Source: Acidobacteriota bacterium (GTDB lineage Bacteria; Acidobacteriota; Terriglobia; Acidiferrales; UBA7541). Taken from it: a stretch of DNA of 42,044 nt. Each line of letters begins with the position of its first letter. The stretch's first letter is position 1. The stretch is from assembly GCA_003224235.1 (NCBI GenBank), contig QHYU01000183.1, positions 1 to 42,044 of the forward strand. The letters are read 5' to 3'. The position numbers and the translations under genes are program-made. The notes beneath the pieces are model-generated. The model saw only the letters and a list, made by a program, of their open reading frames with translations. It was not told the DNA's origin and made no database searches. Of this stretch, positions 17,353-25,640 are shown piece after piece.

Positions 17353-17705
17353 GGTTATCGGAATTTCTCTCGCCGGAAGACAGAACGCCTTTAAAGCATC
17401 AGCAGCCGGGGCACAACGGCCACCGCGACAATTTTGTGTCGGTGCAGCTCGCGGGCCATGCCTTGCAAGCCAAAGTTCCCGGCGAGGACACCTCGCATAA
17501 AACGCAAAGAGACTAAGAACTCGTTGGAGCGAATTCTCGGCTCATATCCAGAGCCCGTAATGTATGCAACACTGGAAACACCGATTAGAAATCGCAATTG
17601 AACGTAAAACTCTTCTGCCCTTTAGGCGCGTAATGCCCGTCTCGGCAGAGAGTTTTTGAGGCCATCTATCTAGGGCCATGTTCGTGCCCACTTAGGGTCC
17701 GTTCT
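17353..17705. other. Intergenic region, no gene supported
   Basis: Short open frames exist on the minus strand, but none shows conserved features. No RNA gene was recognised. Confidence 0.3.
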
Positions 17706-18308
17706 CTATGCCTTCACCTCTTGTTCTTGCGCCGGGCGAAGGGGGAGCGCGCAATAATTTGCTTCGCTGAAGCCTTCGGTGTCTATCCCAAAAGCGTGGT
17801 CGAACCGCGCGCGGTAGTTTTCCCAGGCAATGGCTGCCGTCAACTCGACCAGTTGCGCCTCGGAGAACTCTTCTGTGAGACGCGAGAAGAGCTGCTCAGG
17901 CACATCTACCGGGGTTTGGGTCATATGGTCCGTATATTCCAAGACAAGCCGCTCGGTCGGCGTGAACAGCGGGCTCGTCTGGTAGCTCGGGAGCGCCTGG
18001 AGCTTCTCAGCGGAAACGCCGGTTTGTCTGCTGACCGCAGACCCGATGTCGATTCAAAAAGGGCAGCCAATGAGAGTCGCGGCCCTCAATTGGACCAGAT
18101 TTTTGAGAGAAGTCTCCACCAAGCGGCTGCCGAGGAAAGCCTGTTCCATCTGTCCATATCCCCAGAGAATCCTGGGGTGATGAGAAGTAATCTGAACGGG
18201 CATCACGACCTTTCCCAGCTTCCGCTTCGTAAGCCAATAGAAAAGCCTAACCAGAAGCCCGCTGAGTAAACCTTTCTTGCGGGGATCAGCTCCGGAGATT
18301 CGCGCCAT
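17706..18308 (-). CDS. CMD/AhpD-like selenoprotein with CxxU centre (TGA read through)
   Basis: This would be a peroxidase-type redox protein of the carboxymuconolactone decarboxylase/AhpD superfamily, 200 aa if the in-frame TGA at 18056-18054 is read as selenocysteine. Around it the translation is LVQLRAATLIGCPF-U-IDIGSAVSRQTG; in Cys homologues the motif is GCPFC with the same flanks, so Sec replaces the second catalytic Cys. The frame stays open for 115 codons after the TGA and keeps the family pattern (SPLFTPTERLVLEYTDHMTQTPVDVP, FSEAQLVELTAAIAWENYRARF). A hairpin with GGUCA loop follows at the expected distance. ATG 18308 has AAGGAG seven bases upstream. The N-terminus has a short hydrophobic/basic stretch (LLVRLFYWLTKRKL). 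A conventional call would give two truncated ORFs. No selA/B/C/D is in the window. Confidence 0.82.
18019..18056 (-). promoter_or_regulatory. Bacterial SECIS-like hairpin after the UGA codon
   Basis: On the minus strand, 17 nt after UGA, a perfect 6-bp stem GUCUGC/GCAGAC closes the 5-nt loop GGUCA. A lower CGG/CCG stem is separated by an AAA bulge. Bacterial SECIS elements have a small apical loop with G at the first positions about 16-37 nt from UGA, and the E. coli fdhF loop likewise carries GGUC. The element would recruit SelB. Confidence 0.75.
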
Positions 18309-18599
18309 GACGGTCTCCTTGCCACACTGCTCTCGGGTACCAGCGTGGACCTCGATTCTAAGATACTCCACGGAGGGAACAAAGGCAGGAGTCTGGCTTT
18401 ACGGCACGGCTGTAAAGGCGTGCCCTGACGAAGAACTTGAGTTCTCGCACAGGCTCTGAAAGCCGTGCTCTGACGAGAAGCGCGCCACCCTCGCCTGCGG
18501 CGGGCTTGGGAGGGCAACATCTCGCGCGCAGACAGGCAGGAATGATGTCCTACCCCATTGTTGCTCGGGGAGAGGACCGGCAAGAGTGCCGGTCCCACT

Positions 18600-18620
18600 G
18601 CACGACATGTCGTGCCCTAC
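18600..18620. repeat. Dispersed palindromic repeat
   Basis: GCACGACATGTCGTGC followed by CCTAC is a perfect 16-bp palindrome, related to 8771-8790 and 12457-12480. It lies just past the end of the TPR gene, with another inverted repeat (GGACCGGCA/TGCCGGTCC) beside it at about 18575-18595. Confidence 0.6.
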
Positions 18621-18623
18621 GGA

Positions 18624-19649
18624 TCAGGGCTTGGGTGGTTGTGCTGGCGGGGCGTTTGGGGGATTAGCCAGGGCCCGCCGCACTCTCTCGCGCATCTGGC
18701 GAGCCTGTTCACTCGCTGGGCTCTTTGGCTCGAGCTTCAGGTAGGTGTCGAGGTCCACCAACAGGGCTGGATAGTTGCCCTTCCGGATATGGATGTTGGC
18801 CAGCACCAGATGAAGCGGGGGGAAGTCGCGCTTGCGGGCGCGAGCTTCGTGGGCGCTTTTCTCCGCAGCGTCCACTTGGTTCAGCCCCATCAAGGCACGC
18901 GCCAGCTCGAACTGGCCGTACCAGGAGGTGCAATCCAGCTCGAGTCCTCGGCGCGCGAGGGGTTCGGCTTCGGAGAAGCGGTTGTTCTCTGAGAGAAGCG
19001 AGGCTAGGCCAAAGAGGGCCAGGGGATAGCGGCTCTGGCTGAGGTCGATGGCTTTCTGGAAGGCTTCCTCGGACTCCGCCGCTCGTCCCAGGCGCATGTA
19101 GACCAAGCCCATCTGGTAGTAGGCCTCGTAGTAGGAGGGGAGTTCAGCCACGGCACGCTGGAAGTGGGCCAAGGTTCCGGCGGGGTCCCTTTTCGCCCAA
19201 CGCTCGATTCCCTTTTGGAACGCTTTACGGGCCTTGGGGGGGATGCTCAGCTCCCGCACGGAAACTACGTAACCCGGCTGGCCCGAAAGCGCTGAGTTGG
19301 CCTTCTTCAGGTATAGCAAGAGGGACGGTCGGGCACTGACGTCCATCTGCACGGCCTCGCGAATCGGCTCATAGCCCGGTTCATCTACGACGATGATGTA
19401 GATGGAAGAAGAAAGCCCAGGAACCTCAAAGAGCCCGTTTGCACCCGTGAAAACCGTGGCGACCAGCGGGCCGGTGGAAAGGCTCAGAGTCACCTTGACC
19501 CCTTCGGCCGCACGGCTGTCCGCTTCGAACAGCACCCTTCCGGAAAGCGACCCGCGTAGATAATCGGAGTCAGTGGTTTGAGCCCGGGCTGCCAAGGGAC
19601 AAACCAGGAGTGCGGCCGACAACCACTTTGCCCAGAGACGCGCGTTCAT
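18624..19649 (-). CDS. Secreted carboxypeptidase-regulatory-like plus TPR protein
   Basis: A 341-aa envelope protein. The signal peptide (WAKWLSAALLVCPLAARA) is followed at about 25-110 by a carboxypeptidase-regulatory-like Ig-type domain (LSGRVLFEADSRAAEGVKVTL...GANGLFEVPGL). Residues about 130-330 are TPR helices, including SYYEAYYQMGLVYMRLGRAA and ASLLSENNRFSEAEPLARRG. The C-terminus is Pro-rich. TPRs bind protein partners; the Ig-like domain suits a periplasmic or outer-membrane scaffold. The TPR half, starting at IPPKARKAFQKG, is closely similar to the second half of the 22963 gene, where it follows a PilZ-like domain. ATG 19649 is chosen because it starts the signal peptide. Confidence 0.8.
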   Translation of the reverse strand: MNARLWAKWLSAALLVCPLAARAQTTDSDYLRGSLSGRVLFEADSRAAEGVKVTLSLSTGPLVATVFTGANGLFEVPGLSSSIYIIVVDEPGYEPIREAVQMDVSARPSLLLYLKKANSALSGQPGYVVSVRELSIPPKARKAFQKGIERWAKRDPAGTLAHFQRAVAELPSYYEAYYQMGLVYMRLGRAAESEEAFQKAIDLSQSRYPLALFGLASLLSENNRFSEAEPLARRGLELDCTSWYGQFELARALMGLNQVDAAEKSAHEARARKRDFPPLHLVLANIHIRKGNYPALLVDLDTYLKLEPKSPASEQARQMRERVRRALANPPNAPPAQPPKP

Positions 19650-19840
19650 AGACTTACTTCCCCCCAGAAGACGCTCAAGCAAACTAATTGTCTGGATGTC
19701 CTTTGTGTTGGGGGAAGTGGCGGTTACGCTTCATGTGCGGGCTTGTGTACCTGTCCTTCGGTACAGGCCTCGCGACTATGCCGGGCAAGCGCGCAAAGAC
19801 GTCTGCTCAACCCGCCGCGTATCGGGTTATCTCCTGTAGA

Positions 19841-20190
19841 GCCGATACTAAAACCCGGGTACTGAAAAAATTGAAGCCTTCGGCCCATTGAGCTATTTTG
19901 GCATAGGCTTTATTCTCCTGAGCGATGGGTTGGGGGCTGCGCTGCGGGGACGACGATCCTTCGGGATCGTAGGCGAGTTACCCAACCCACGCTTAACCCA
20001 CCTGCTAAGCCAAGCCGATACTAAAACCCCGGTACTGAAAAAATTGAAGCCTTCGGCCCATTGAGCTATTTTGGCATTGCCTTTATTCTCCTGAGCGATG
20101 GGTTGGGGGCTGCGCTGCGGGGACGACGATCCCGATTCGTCGGGATCGTAGGCGAGTTACCCAACCCACACTTAAACCCACCGGCTGAGC
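19841..20190. repeat. Two tandem copies of a 173-bp repeat
   Basis: Copy 1 (19841-20013) and copy 2 (20014 to about 20190) share GCCGATACTAAAAC, GAAAAAATTGAAGCCTTCGG, the TGGGTTGGGGGCTGCGCTGC segment and CGAGTTACCCAACCCA. TGGGTTG and CAACCCA can pair, and an inner hairpin lies between them. That inner hairpin is ACGATCC-TTC-GGGATCGT in copy 1 but ACGATCCCGA-TTCG-TCGGGATCGT in copy 2, so the arms lengthen symmetrically. No coding signal is visible. Confidence 0.8.
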
Positions 20191-20290
20191 CCCACGCTTT
20201 CTCCTTCCTAGCACCTCTGAGCGTAACGTCTACGGTCAAGCGGTCCAACTGTGCTTACGACCTCTCTTCTGTTCCCGAATATCATATTGA

Positions 20291-20476
20291 GTCGAAGGCG
20301 CCGGGCATCTTGCCTGGACCAACTTGGTGAAAAATTATCAGCGCATGATCGACGCTTATGGTGTGGCGTTTCCCAATCACTACCGCAAAGAGACGACTGG
20401 CCCGGATCCTCTGACTCTCTTGGCCGGAAACCCATCGCCCAACGGTGTCAGGCTTCTGAAAATTGATGTGAGCTAG
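20291..20476 (+). pseudogene. C-terminal remnant of an alpha/beta hydrolase-like gene
   Basis: A stop-bounded 61-residue frame begins right after a TGA and has no start codon or RBS. It reads VEGAGHLAWTNLV..., then YQRMIDAYGVAFPNHY and ends at TAG 20474-20476. VEGAGH resembles the catalytic-His loop near the end of alpha/beta hydrolases such as the dienelactone/chlorophyllase type. It is probably a truncated tail left in a rearranged region; the family call is tentative. Confidence 0.4.
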
Positions 20477-20538
20477 GCAAGCGGTTCTGGATCAGAGCGG
20501 AGTGAGGGTTAGGGATTCTACCTTGCGGAAGAGAAAAG

Positions 20539-20632
20539 TGGCGCGCCCGGAGAGATTCGAACTCCCGACCTTCTGGTTCGTAGCCAGACGCTCCACAGCA
20601 TAAGCTACGCAAACTGAGCGAGATCCAAGCGC
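20539..20632 (-). tRNA. tRNA-Arg(ACG), abnormal D-arm (possible relic)
   Basis: The 3' two-thirds is canonical: anticodon arm TCTGG-CTACGAA-CCAGA with anticodon ACG, variable AGGTC, T-arm GGGAG-TTCGAAT-CTCTC, acceptor CGGGCGC, discriminator G and encoded CCA. A matching 5' acceptor GCGCTTG exists (with G-U pairs), and GCTC/GAGC can form the D-stem. However, the segment between acceptor and D-stem is GATCTC (6 nt rather than 2), and the D-loop is 22 nt long without the GG pair. Total length is 94 nt instead of about 77. A functional gene is doubtful; an integration or recombination scar is plausible. Confidence 0.6.
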
Positions 20633-21252
20633 CACTGTTGGACTGCTTTAGGAACTGCAATAGGTGAGACGCTCATCTAATAGGGCTTGCCGAGACCGGC
20701 GGGGCAATCAGGCGCGCACAGCCGAGGGTTTTGATGGGGGGGGGTCCACCCCCTGAGAACATTGTCCCCGAGAGTTGTGCGGGGATCGAATGCGGGTAGG
20801 GGTGAAAAAAGCTACCGGGGATGCCGAGGAGACCGGCGGGGCAGGCTTTCGTGTGCAGCCGAAACAAATGCAACAGGAGTCAAAACCCTGAAAAGGGAGA
20901 TCCGGATGGAAAAAAACGAAGGAGATCCGGTTAAAACCGAAGTGGATCCGGTTTGTAGAGGCGCCAAAGGGAGAAAGGGCGACGCAGTGCTGGGATGTGA
21001 TCTCGGTCTTCGAGCGACATCAAGTAGCGAGATCAACCGCATTGAGGCGGGCTTTAACGGCGGGGGTCCAGATCATGGGGCTGTTGGATCGCATCGCCGA
21101 TTACAAGGCGATTGAGATGAGTCCCCAGTACTTCGGCCTCCAGCAGAACCGCTGGCCGCCCACGCTGATCGCAGAGCGAAAGCCTTCTGTTTGGCAGAGG
21201 CTTCGGAATCACTTCAGACATTCAGACCGGCCTGCGGATTCCAGACGATGGC

Positions 21253-21311
21253 GATCACCATTCCGGGCTGATGCCTATCAGCATTCCATTTTGATCCCGA
21301 TCACGATTCCG
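21253..21311. repeat. IS21-type end repeats (transposase-binding sites)
   Basis: Three related 13-mers with regular spacing: GATCACCATTCCG (21253), TATCAGCATTCCA (21276) and GATCACGATTCCG (21299). They lie upstream of the istA relic. IS21 elements carry such multiple internal repeats near their left end, so these mark the remaining left terminus. Confidence 0.6.
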
Positions 21312-21402
21312 GTGTGATGCCGGAACGTTTTCCACAGGGGCGAGGTGGCGCTGGATTCACAGAGGGCAAGCTGTTCTCCAAAACCAACTTAGGAGAGACA
21401 GC

Positions 21403-22817
21403 GTGCCGACCAGGAGATTGTCCATGCGCAAGATCAAGGAAGTCCTTCGTCTGAAGTTTGAATTAGGCCTAGGGCAACGGCAGATCGCCCGCAGTTGCTC
21501 GATCAGCCAGAGCACGGTGCATAACTATCTGAAGCGGGCAGCAGCGGCAGGCCTGGGGAAGATAGACCAGCCGAGCGGAAATCCCAACGTCCCCTCCCCG
21601 AGTTTCGTTCTTTACAGGATCAACTGCAGCGGCATCCCCATCTGACCTTACAACTGGCGTGGGAAGAGTACCGGCAGGCGAACCCGGAGGGCTATCGCTA
21701 TAGCTGGTTTTGCGAGCGGTATCGGAAGTGGCTGCGAAAACAGGATGTGGTCCTGCGCCAGGAGCACAAGGCCGGCGAGAAGGGGTTTGTCGACTGGGCC
21801 GGAGCGACGATCCCGGTGCAGGATCCTGTCACCGGAGCGATCTGGCAGGCGCCGCTGTTCGTGATGGTGCTGGGCGCGAGTTCCTACACTTACGCCGAAG
21901 CCACACGCGATCAGCAGTTAACCTCGTGGATCAGCGCGCACATCCACGCCTTCGAATATTTTGGCGGAGTGCCGCGCCTTCTGGTCCCGGATAATCCACG
22001 AACCAGTGTGAGCCGAGCTTGCCGCTATGATCCGGATTTGAACCCCACCTACCAGGAGATGGCCATGCACTACGGCGTCGGGGTCGTGCCGGCGCGTCCC
22101 TATCGCCCCCGGGACAAGGCGAAGGCCGAAGTCGGCGTGCAAGTCGTCCAACGCTGGATCGTCGCGGCGCTGCGTCATCGGCAGTTTTTCTCACTCGAAG
22201 ATCTGAACCGGGTGATCCGAGAACTTCTGGACAAGTTGAACCACCGCCCCTTCAAGAAGCGTGCGGGATCGCGTGCCAGCCTGTTCGAGTCCGTAGAACG
22301 CAGCGCGCTGCGGGCGCTGCCGACCGAGCGGTACGACCTGAGCCAGTGGTCGCGCACCCGTGTGAACATCGACTACCACATCGCGTTCGAGGCCAACCTC
22401 CACAGCGTGCCCTACACCCTGGTTCACGAACTGGTGGAAGTCCGGGCCACACCGGCGACGGTCGAGATCTTCCACAAGGGACAACGCGTGGCGTCCCATC
22501 TCCGCGGGCGTGGACGAGGACAGGTGTTCACTCAGAGAGAGCACCGGCCGAAGAGTCACCAAGCGCATCTCGAGTGGACTCCCTCGCGCATGGTGAACTG
22601 GGCGCAGCACATCGGACCGCACACGGCACGCTTGTTCGAGCGCATCCTGGAAGAGAAGCCGCATCCGGAGATGGGCTACCGATCGTGTCTCGGGATCATC
22701 CGGCTCGCCGAACAATCTACCAACGCGGCGACTAAAGATGCGCAACTTCATGTGCGACTGCCCCACCGAGGGGGGTGCCTTCTCCCGAAGATGTCACCAT
22801 TTGTTACGCGAAGCTGA
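21403..22817 (+). pseudogene. istA: IS21-family transposase IstA, frameshifted and 3'-truncated
   Basis: The first frame (21403-21645) encodes the helix-turn-helix part ([34 protein letters not shown]). It then shifts: from about 21627 the sequence continues in another frame as [24 protein letters not shown]. The DDE core follows: Asp in [10 protein letters not shown], Asp in [11 protein letters not shown] and Glu in [14 protein letters not shown]. The normal spacer between the HTH and core is partly deleted. IstA-like sequence stops near [12 protein letters not shown] (about 22715), and the last residues to 22817 are unrelated. The C-terminus and the istB helper ATPase gene are missing, so the element cannot move by itself. 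The 650 bp before it (20650-21250) hold an imperfect repeat (GACCGGCGGGGCA at about 20692 and 20831) but no supported gene. Confidence 0.85.
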
Positions 22818-22962
22818 GAAATCCCGCTGCGATAGTAAAGGCAGACTTGATAAGCTATTCCTTTGCAAAGCATTACAGAGTGAGGGGAAGTGGAATTGCG
22901 ACTGCACATCGGATTGGGTTCCTCCACTGGGCTGAATTGGTGCGATTAAAGGGCTATTCCTT

Positions 22963-23919
22963 ATGAGCGAGCCTGAAGGACCTCCACCGACTGTAACCGC
23001 CGTAGTCAAGTTGCTTCGCTTGAGCGAACGCCGGCGCCGGCTTCGCCTCAAGTTCTCAAGGCCAGCGCGCGTGGGCTCGGCCGCTAAATACGACCGTGTG
23101 GAGGAAGTGCAAACCACGGTGAACGTGTCAGGCGACGGGCTCTACTTCCTCACCTCACTCGACCACTATCGCGTTGGAATGTTGACGGCGGTGACCTTTC
23201 CCTATTCACCGACCGACCCCGTCAAAACGGAAGAAATCGGCGAGGTCGTACGCGTGGAACAACTGGCGGATGGCCAGATGGGGATTGCGATTAAATTTCG
23301 CATCCCGCCTAGAGCCCGCAAAGCGTTCCAAAAGGGACTCGAGCGTCGGTCGAAAGAGGACCCCGCGGGGAGCCTGGTTCACTTCCAGCGTGCCGTGGCT
23401 GAATTCCCCTCCTACTACGAGGCCTACCACCAGATGGGCTTAGCCTACATGCACCTGGGACAGACAGCCCAGGCTGAGCAAGCTTTCCAGAAAGCCATCG
23501 ACCTCAGCCAGAGCCGCCATGAGGCGCTCTTCAGCCTGGCCTCGCTCCTTTCTAACAACCAGCGCTTCTCTGAAGCCGAACCCCTCGCCCGCCGAGGACT
23601 TGAGCTGGATGGCAACTCCTGGTACGGCCAATTCGAGTTGGCCCGCGCCTTGATGGGGCTCAACCGGGTGGACACTGCCCAGAAAATTGCTGAAGAAGCC
23701 CGCAAGCGCAATCCCGATTACCCTCAGCTCCATCTGCTCCTGGCCAACATCCACATCCGGAAGCACGACTACCCGGCGCTATTGGAGGATCTTGACAGCT
23801 ACCTCAAGCTCGCGCCGGACAGTCCAACGAGCGACCAAGCTCGCCAGAGGCGCGAGGAGGTGCAGCGCACCCTAGCCAACAACCGGAATGTCCCGGCCGC
23901 AGAGGCATCCAAGCCCTGA
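22963..23919 (+). CDS. PilZ-like domain fused to TPR repeats
   Basis: A 318-aa cytoplasmic protein. Residues about 15-113 are PilZ-like: Arg cluster SERRRRLRLKFSRPARVG, then VQTTVNVSGDGLYFLTSLDHYRVGMLTAVTFPYSP and GEVVRVEQLADGQMGIAIKFR, close in pattern to the 9676-9987 gene. At residue 114 it switches directly into IPPRARKAFQKGLERRSKEDPAG and continues as TPR helices to the end, nearly paralleling the 18624 gene from its IPPKARKAFQKG onwards. No signal peptide is present, so the same TPR module is used on the other side of the membrane. c-di-GMP-gated scaffolding is a reasonable inference. The first seven residues are MSEPEGP; the RBS is weak. It lies directly downstream of the IS21 relic. 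Confidence 0.8.
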   Translation: MSEPEGPPPTVTAVVKLLRLSERRRRLRLKFSRPARVGSAAKYDRVEEVQTTVNVSGDGLYFLTSLDHYRVGMLTAVTFPYSPTDPVKTEEIGEVVRVEQLADGQMGIAIKFRIPPRARKAFQKGLERRSKEDPAGSLVHFQRAVAEFPSYYEAYHQMGLAYMHLGQTAQAEQAFQKAIDLSQSRHEALFSLASLLSNNQRFSEAEPLARRGLELDGNSWYGQFELARALMGLNRVDTAQKIAEEARKRNPDYPQLHLLLANIHIRKHDYPALLEDLDSYLKLAPDSPTSDQARQRREEVQRTLANNRNVPAAEASKP

Positions 23920-24163
23920 TCAGATCGCGAAGACAGTCCGCCAGAAACTTGTGCTTTCGGCTCGCCTGACTGACTTAATTCACCACAGACGCCCTAGGCG
24001 CGCGGCCTTGGCTACGGGTGGTGGAAGCGGTGGAGAGTGGTGGAGAAGTGGTGGAGCGATAGTGGGCCACCATCCTCTCCACCATGGCGCTTGCCTTTGC
24101 TCTTTGGCCTGGGCGATTTTGCCGGGCGAGCCTCGATGGAAAGATAGCTACCGATCTGATTGA

Positions 24164-24277
24164 GCCCTGACCGATTTTCGTGACATCGTTTCGGGCGCCG
24201 CGGGAAGCTTCAATGCAACGCCAGGTTGGGACTTCGTCACCGGCGCGGGCAGCAATCAAGGGCTGAATGGGAAATAG
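24164..24277 (+). pseudogene. C-terminal remnant of a sedolisin/subtilase-type peptidase
   Basis: A frame without start reads ALTDFRDIVSGAAGSFNATP, then GWDFVTGAGSNQG and ends at TAG 24275-24277. DFxDIxxGxxG...A.pGWDxvTGxG is the calcium-binding C-terminal signature of S53 sedolisins and related subtilases. Nothing upstream matches the catalytic domain, so only the tail survives. The region 23920-24568 otherwise shows no gene; it has GGTGGA-rich repeats at about 24015-24060. Confidence 0.55.
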
Positions 24278-24568
24278 CCTGTACAAGAGTTCCCAATGTT
24301 TCCGAAACAAAGCTGCTGACTCCCCCCAACTCCCCCACTACTACGGGTCCAGGGAGCCCTTGGAGGGAACGAATCGGGGGTCATATTGTCGAAACCATTC
24401 CCTTTTGGTCGGGTGTCTCGAAACCGCATGATTTCGAACTGGGCACGTCCCAGTTTCCGGAACGCGCGTGAGAACGAAGCCGCCCGGCGGCGGACGCTTC
24501 GCGTGAGGTGAACGGAGCGGTGATTGCCTAAGGGATGAGATAGGTTTGGGTCACAAGGAGGTGTCCCT

Positions 24569-24844
24569 GTGACCCATCTACGAAAAAGGATGCTGGAGGA
24601 ACTCCAGCGTCGTAATTACTCTGAAAATACCACACGCTTCTACATCGCATAGTCGAAGATTTCTCTCGACGATTCAATCGTCCGCGGATCGCTTTGGCCC
24701 GCAGCACATTCGTGAATACCAAGCCGAGTTGTTTCAGAAGCGGAAGTTATCACCGGCACTGTTGCGCACCACCTGGCGGCCCTGCGTTCTTTTTACGCCG
24801 CAAAAACGCTCGCACGTGAGCTTCCCTTCGATCAGCAGCAGTAG
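24569..24844 (+). pseudogene. Tyrosine recombinase/integrase, N-terminal relic with frameshifts
   Basis: From GTG 24569 (AAGGAGGTG upstream) the sequence reads VTHLRKRMLEELQRRNYSEN, then TTRFYI before a stop. It resumes in a second frame as VEDFSRRFNRP, in a third as DRFGPQHIREYQAELFQKRK-LSP, and again shifted as TVAHHLAALRSFYAAKTLAR, ending at TAG 24842-24844. This is the SAM-like N-terminal DNA-binding domain of phage-integrase-type recombinases common in soil bacteria. The catalytic domain with R-H-R-Y is absent. It contains the hairpin GCTGGAG-GAA-CTCCAGC, which is part of the coding sequence. Confidence 0.75.
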
Positions 24845-24967
24845 CCTGTTAACCAAATATTTGTGATACAACGTAAATATCAGTTCTCAATTTTCTTCGG
24901 CAACGCTAACCGTCGCCACAGGCTCCCCGAGTTATAGGCAATCACGCTGGAGATTCGCATGCTATAG

Positions 24968-25261
24968 GTGGCAGCAAACGAAGACCCGCCGGGAAGAAGG
25001 GTTCGCAGCTCGGAACAAGCTCAACCGGCGCTCGAAGGCTGGCGGAAGAAGCTCACGAACTTGGAGGTTGAACTGAAGCGACCCCGAGTCATTGACGTAG
25101 TGCCGGTGGAGTTCCTGCGTGACGAATCGCCTGAACGCGAAGGCCAGCCGACACAGAAGGACGATGTGACCATCCGGCGCCCTTCGGGAGCGATCCTGAT
25201 CATCGACAACTATGAGATCGCCGCGATTTCGGACAGCAAGACCCGCCTTGAGGCCGAATAG
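24968..25261 (+). CDS. Hypothetical small protein
   Basis: A 97-aa frame starting at GTG 24968. The N-terminus is polar; a possible strand-rich end (SGAILIIDNYEIAAIS, residues about 75-90) is the only ordered-looking part. No family is recognised and no strong RBS is visible. It lies in the accessory zone and may be a genuine small gene or a remnant. Confidence 0.3.
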   Translation: MAANEDPPGRRVRSSEQAQPALEGWRKKLTNLEVELKRPRVIDVVPVEFLRDESPEREGQPTQKDDVTIRRPSGAILIIDNYEIAAISDSKTRLEAE

Positions 25262-25280
25262 TAGGCTTTCTGGTCAGTGT

Positions 25281-25623
25281 TCAGGCGTGTTCTTGCTCCT
25301 TGCAGTCGCGGCAGTGGCGTGTCCACGGCACCGCTTCCAGGCGCGCTTTCGAGATCGCTCGCTTGCAGGACTCACACACGCCGAAGGTGCCCCAGTTGAT
25401 CCGAGCCAAGGCATCTTCAATCGCGCGCGAAAGGCGACTGTCGGTTTGGTACAGGTGGATCTGAAGCTCCACTTCGGTCTGCACTGCCGCCTGGTCAATC
25501 AAGTCTCCCCGTGGCCCTCGTGCTCCCCATCACCGGAGCCAGAGCTTCGGCCCTAGTGGCCGACAACTCGTCCAGCTTTGTGAGTAACAACTGCTTGTAC
25601 CGCTGTAATTCCCTTGCGTCCAC
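25281..25623 (-). pseudogene. TraR/DksA-family zinc-finger protein, frameshifted
   Basis: Family members bind RNA polymerase through its secondary channel. From GTG 25623 (AGGAGG upstream) the protein reads VDARELQRYKQLLLTKLDEL, then SATRAEALAPVMGSTRATG. The frame must change near 25500-25515 to continue as GDLIDQAAVQTEVELQIHLYQ..., which carries the C4 zinc finger CESC...CRDC (GTFGVCESCKRAISKARLEA). The total span of 343 nt is one more than a multiple of three. Apart from this single shift both halves look intact, so it is either a recent pseudogene or a one-base sequence error. Confidence 0.75.
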
Positions 25624-25640
25624 GATTGGCCCTCCTACCA

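Noticed and set aside
17706-18308. Reading the CMD-like locus as an ordinary pseudogene with a nonsense mutation
   Set aside because: The TGA sits precisely at a redox Cys, the downstream frame is fully preserved, and a SECIS-like hairpin follows at the right spacing.
20762-21115. 117-codon plus frame before the IS21 relic
   Set aside because: Gly/Arg-rich, low-complexity translation with no RBS; likely non-coding flank of the element.
24015-24060. GGTGGA-rich stretch considered as a CRISPR or minisatellite
   Set aside because: Repeats are too short and irregular, without unique spacers.
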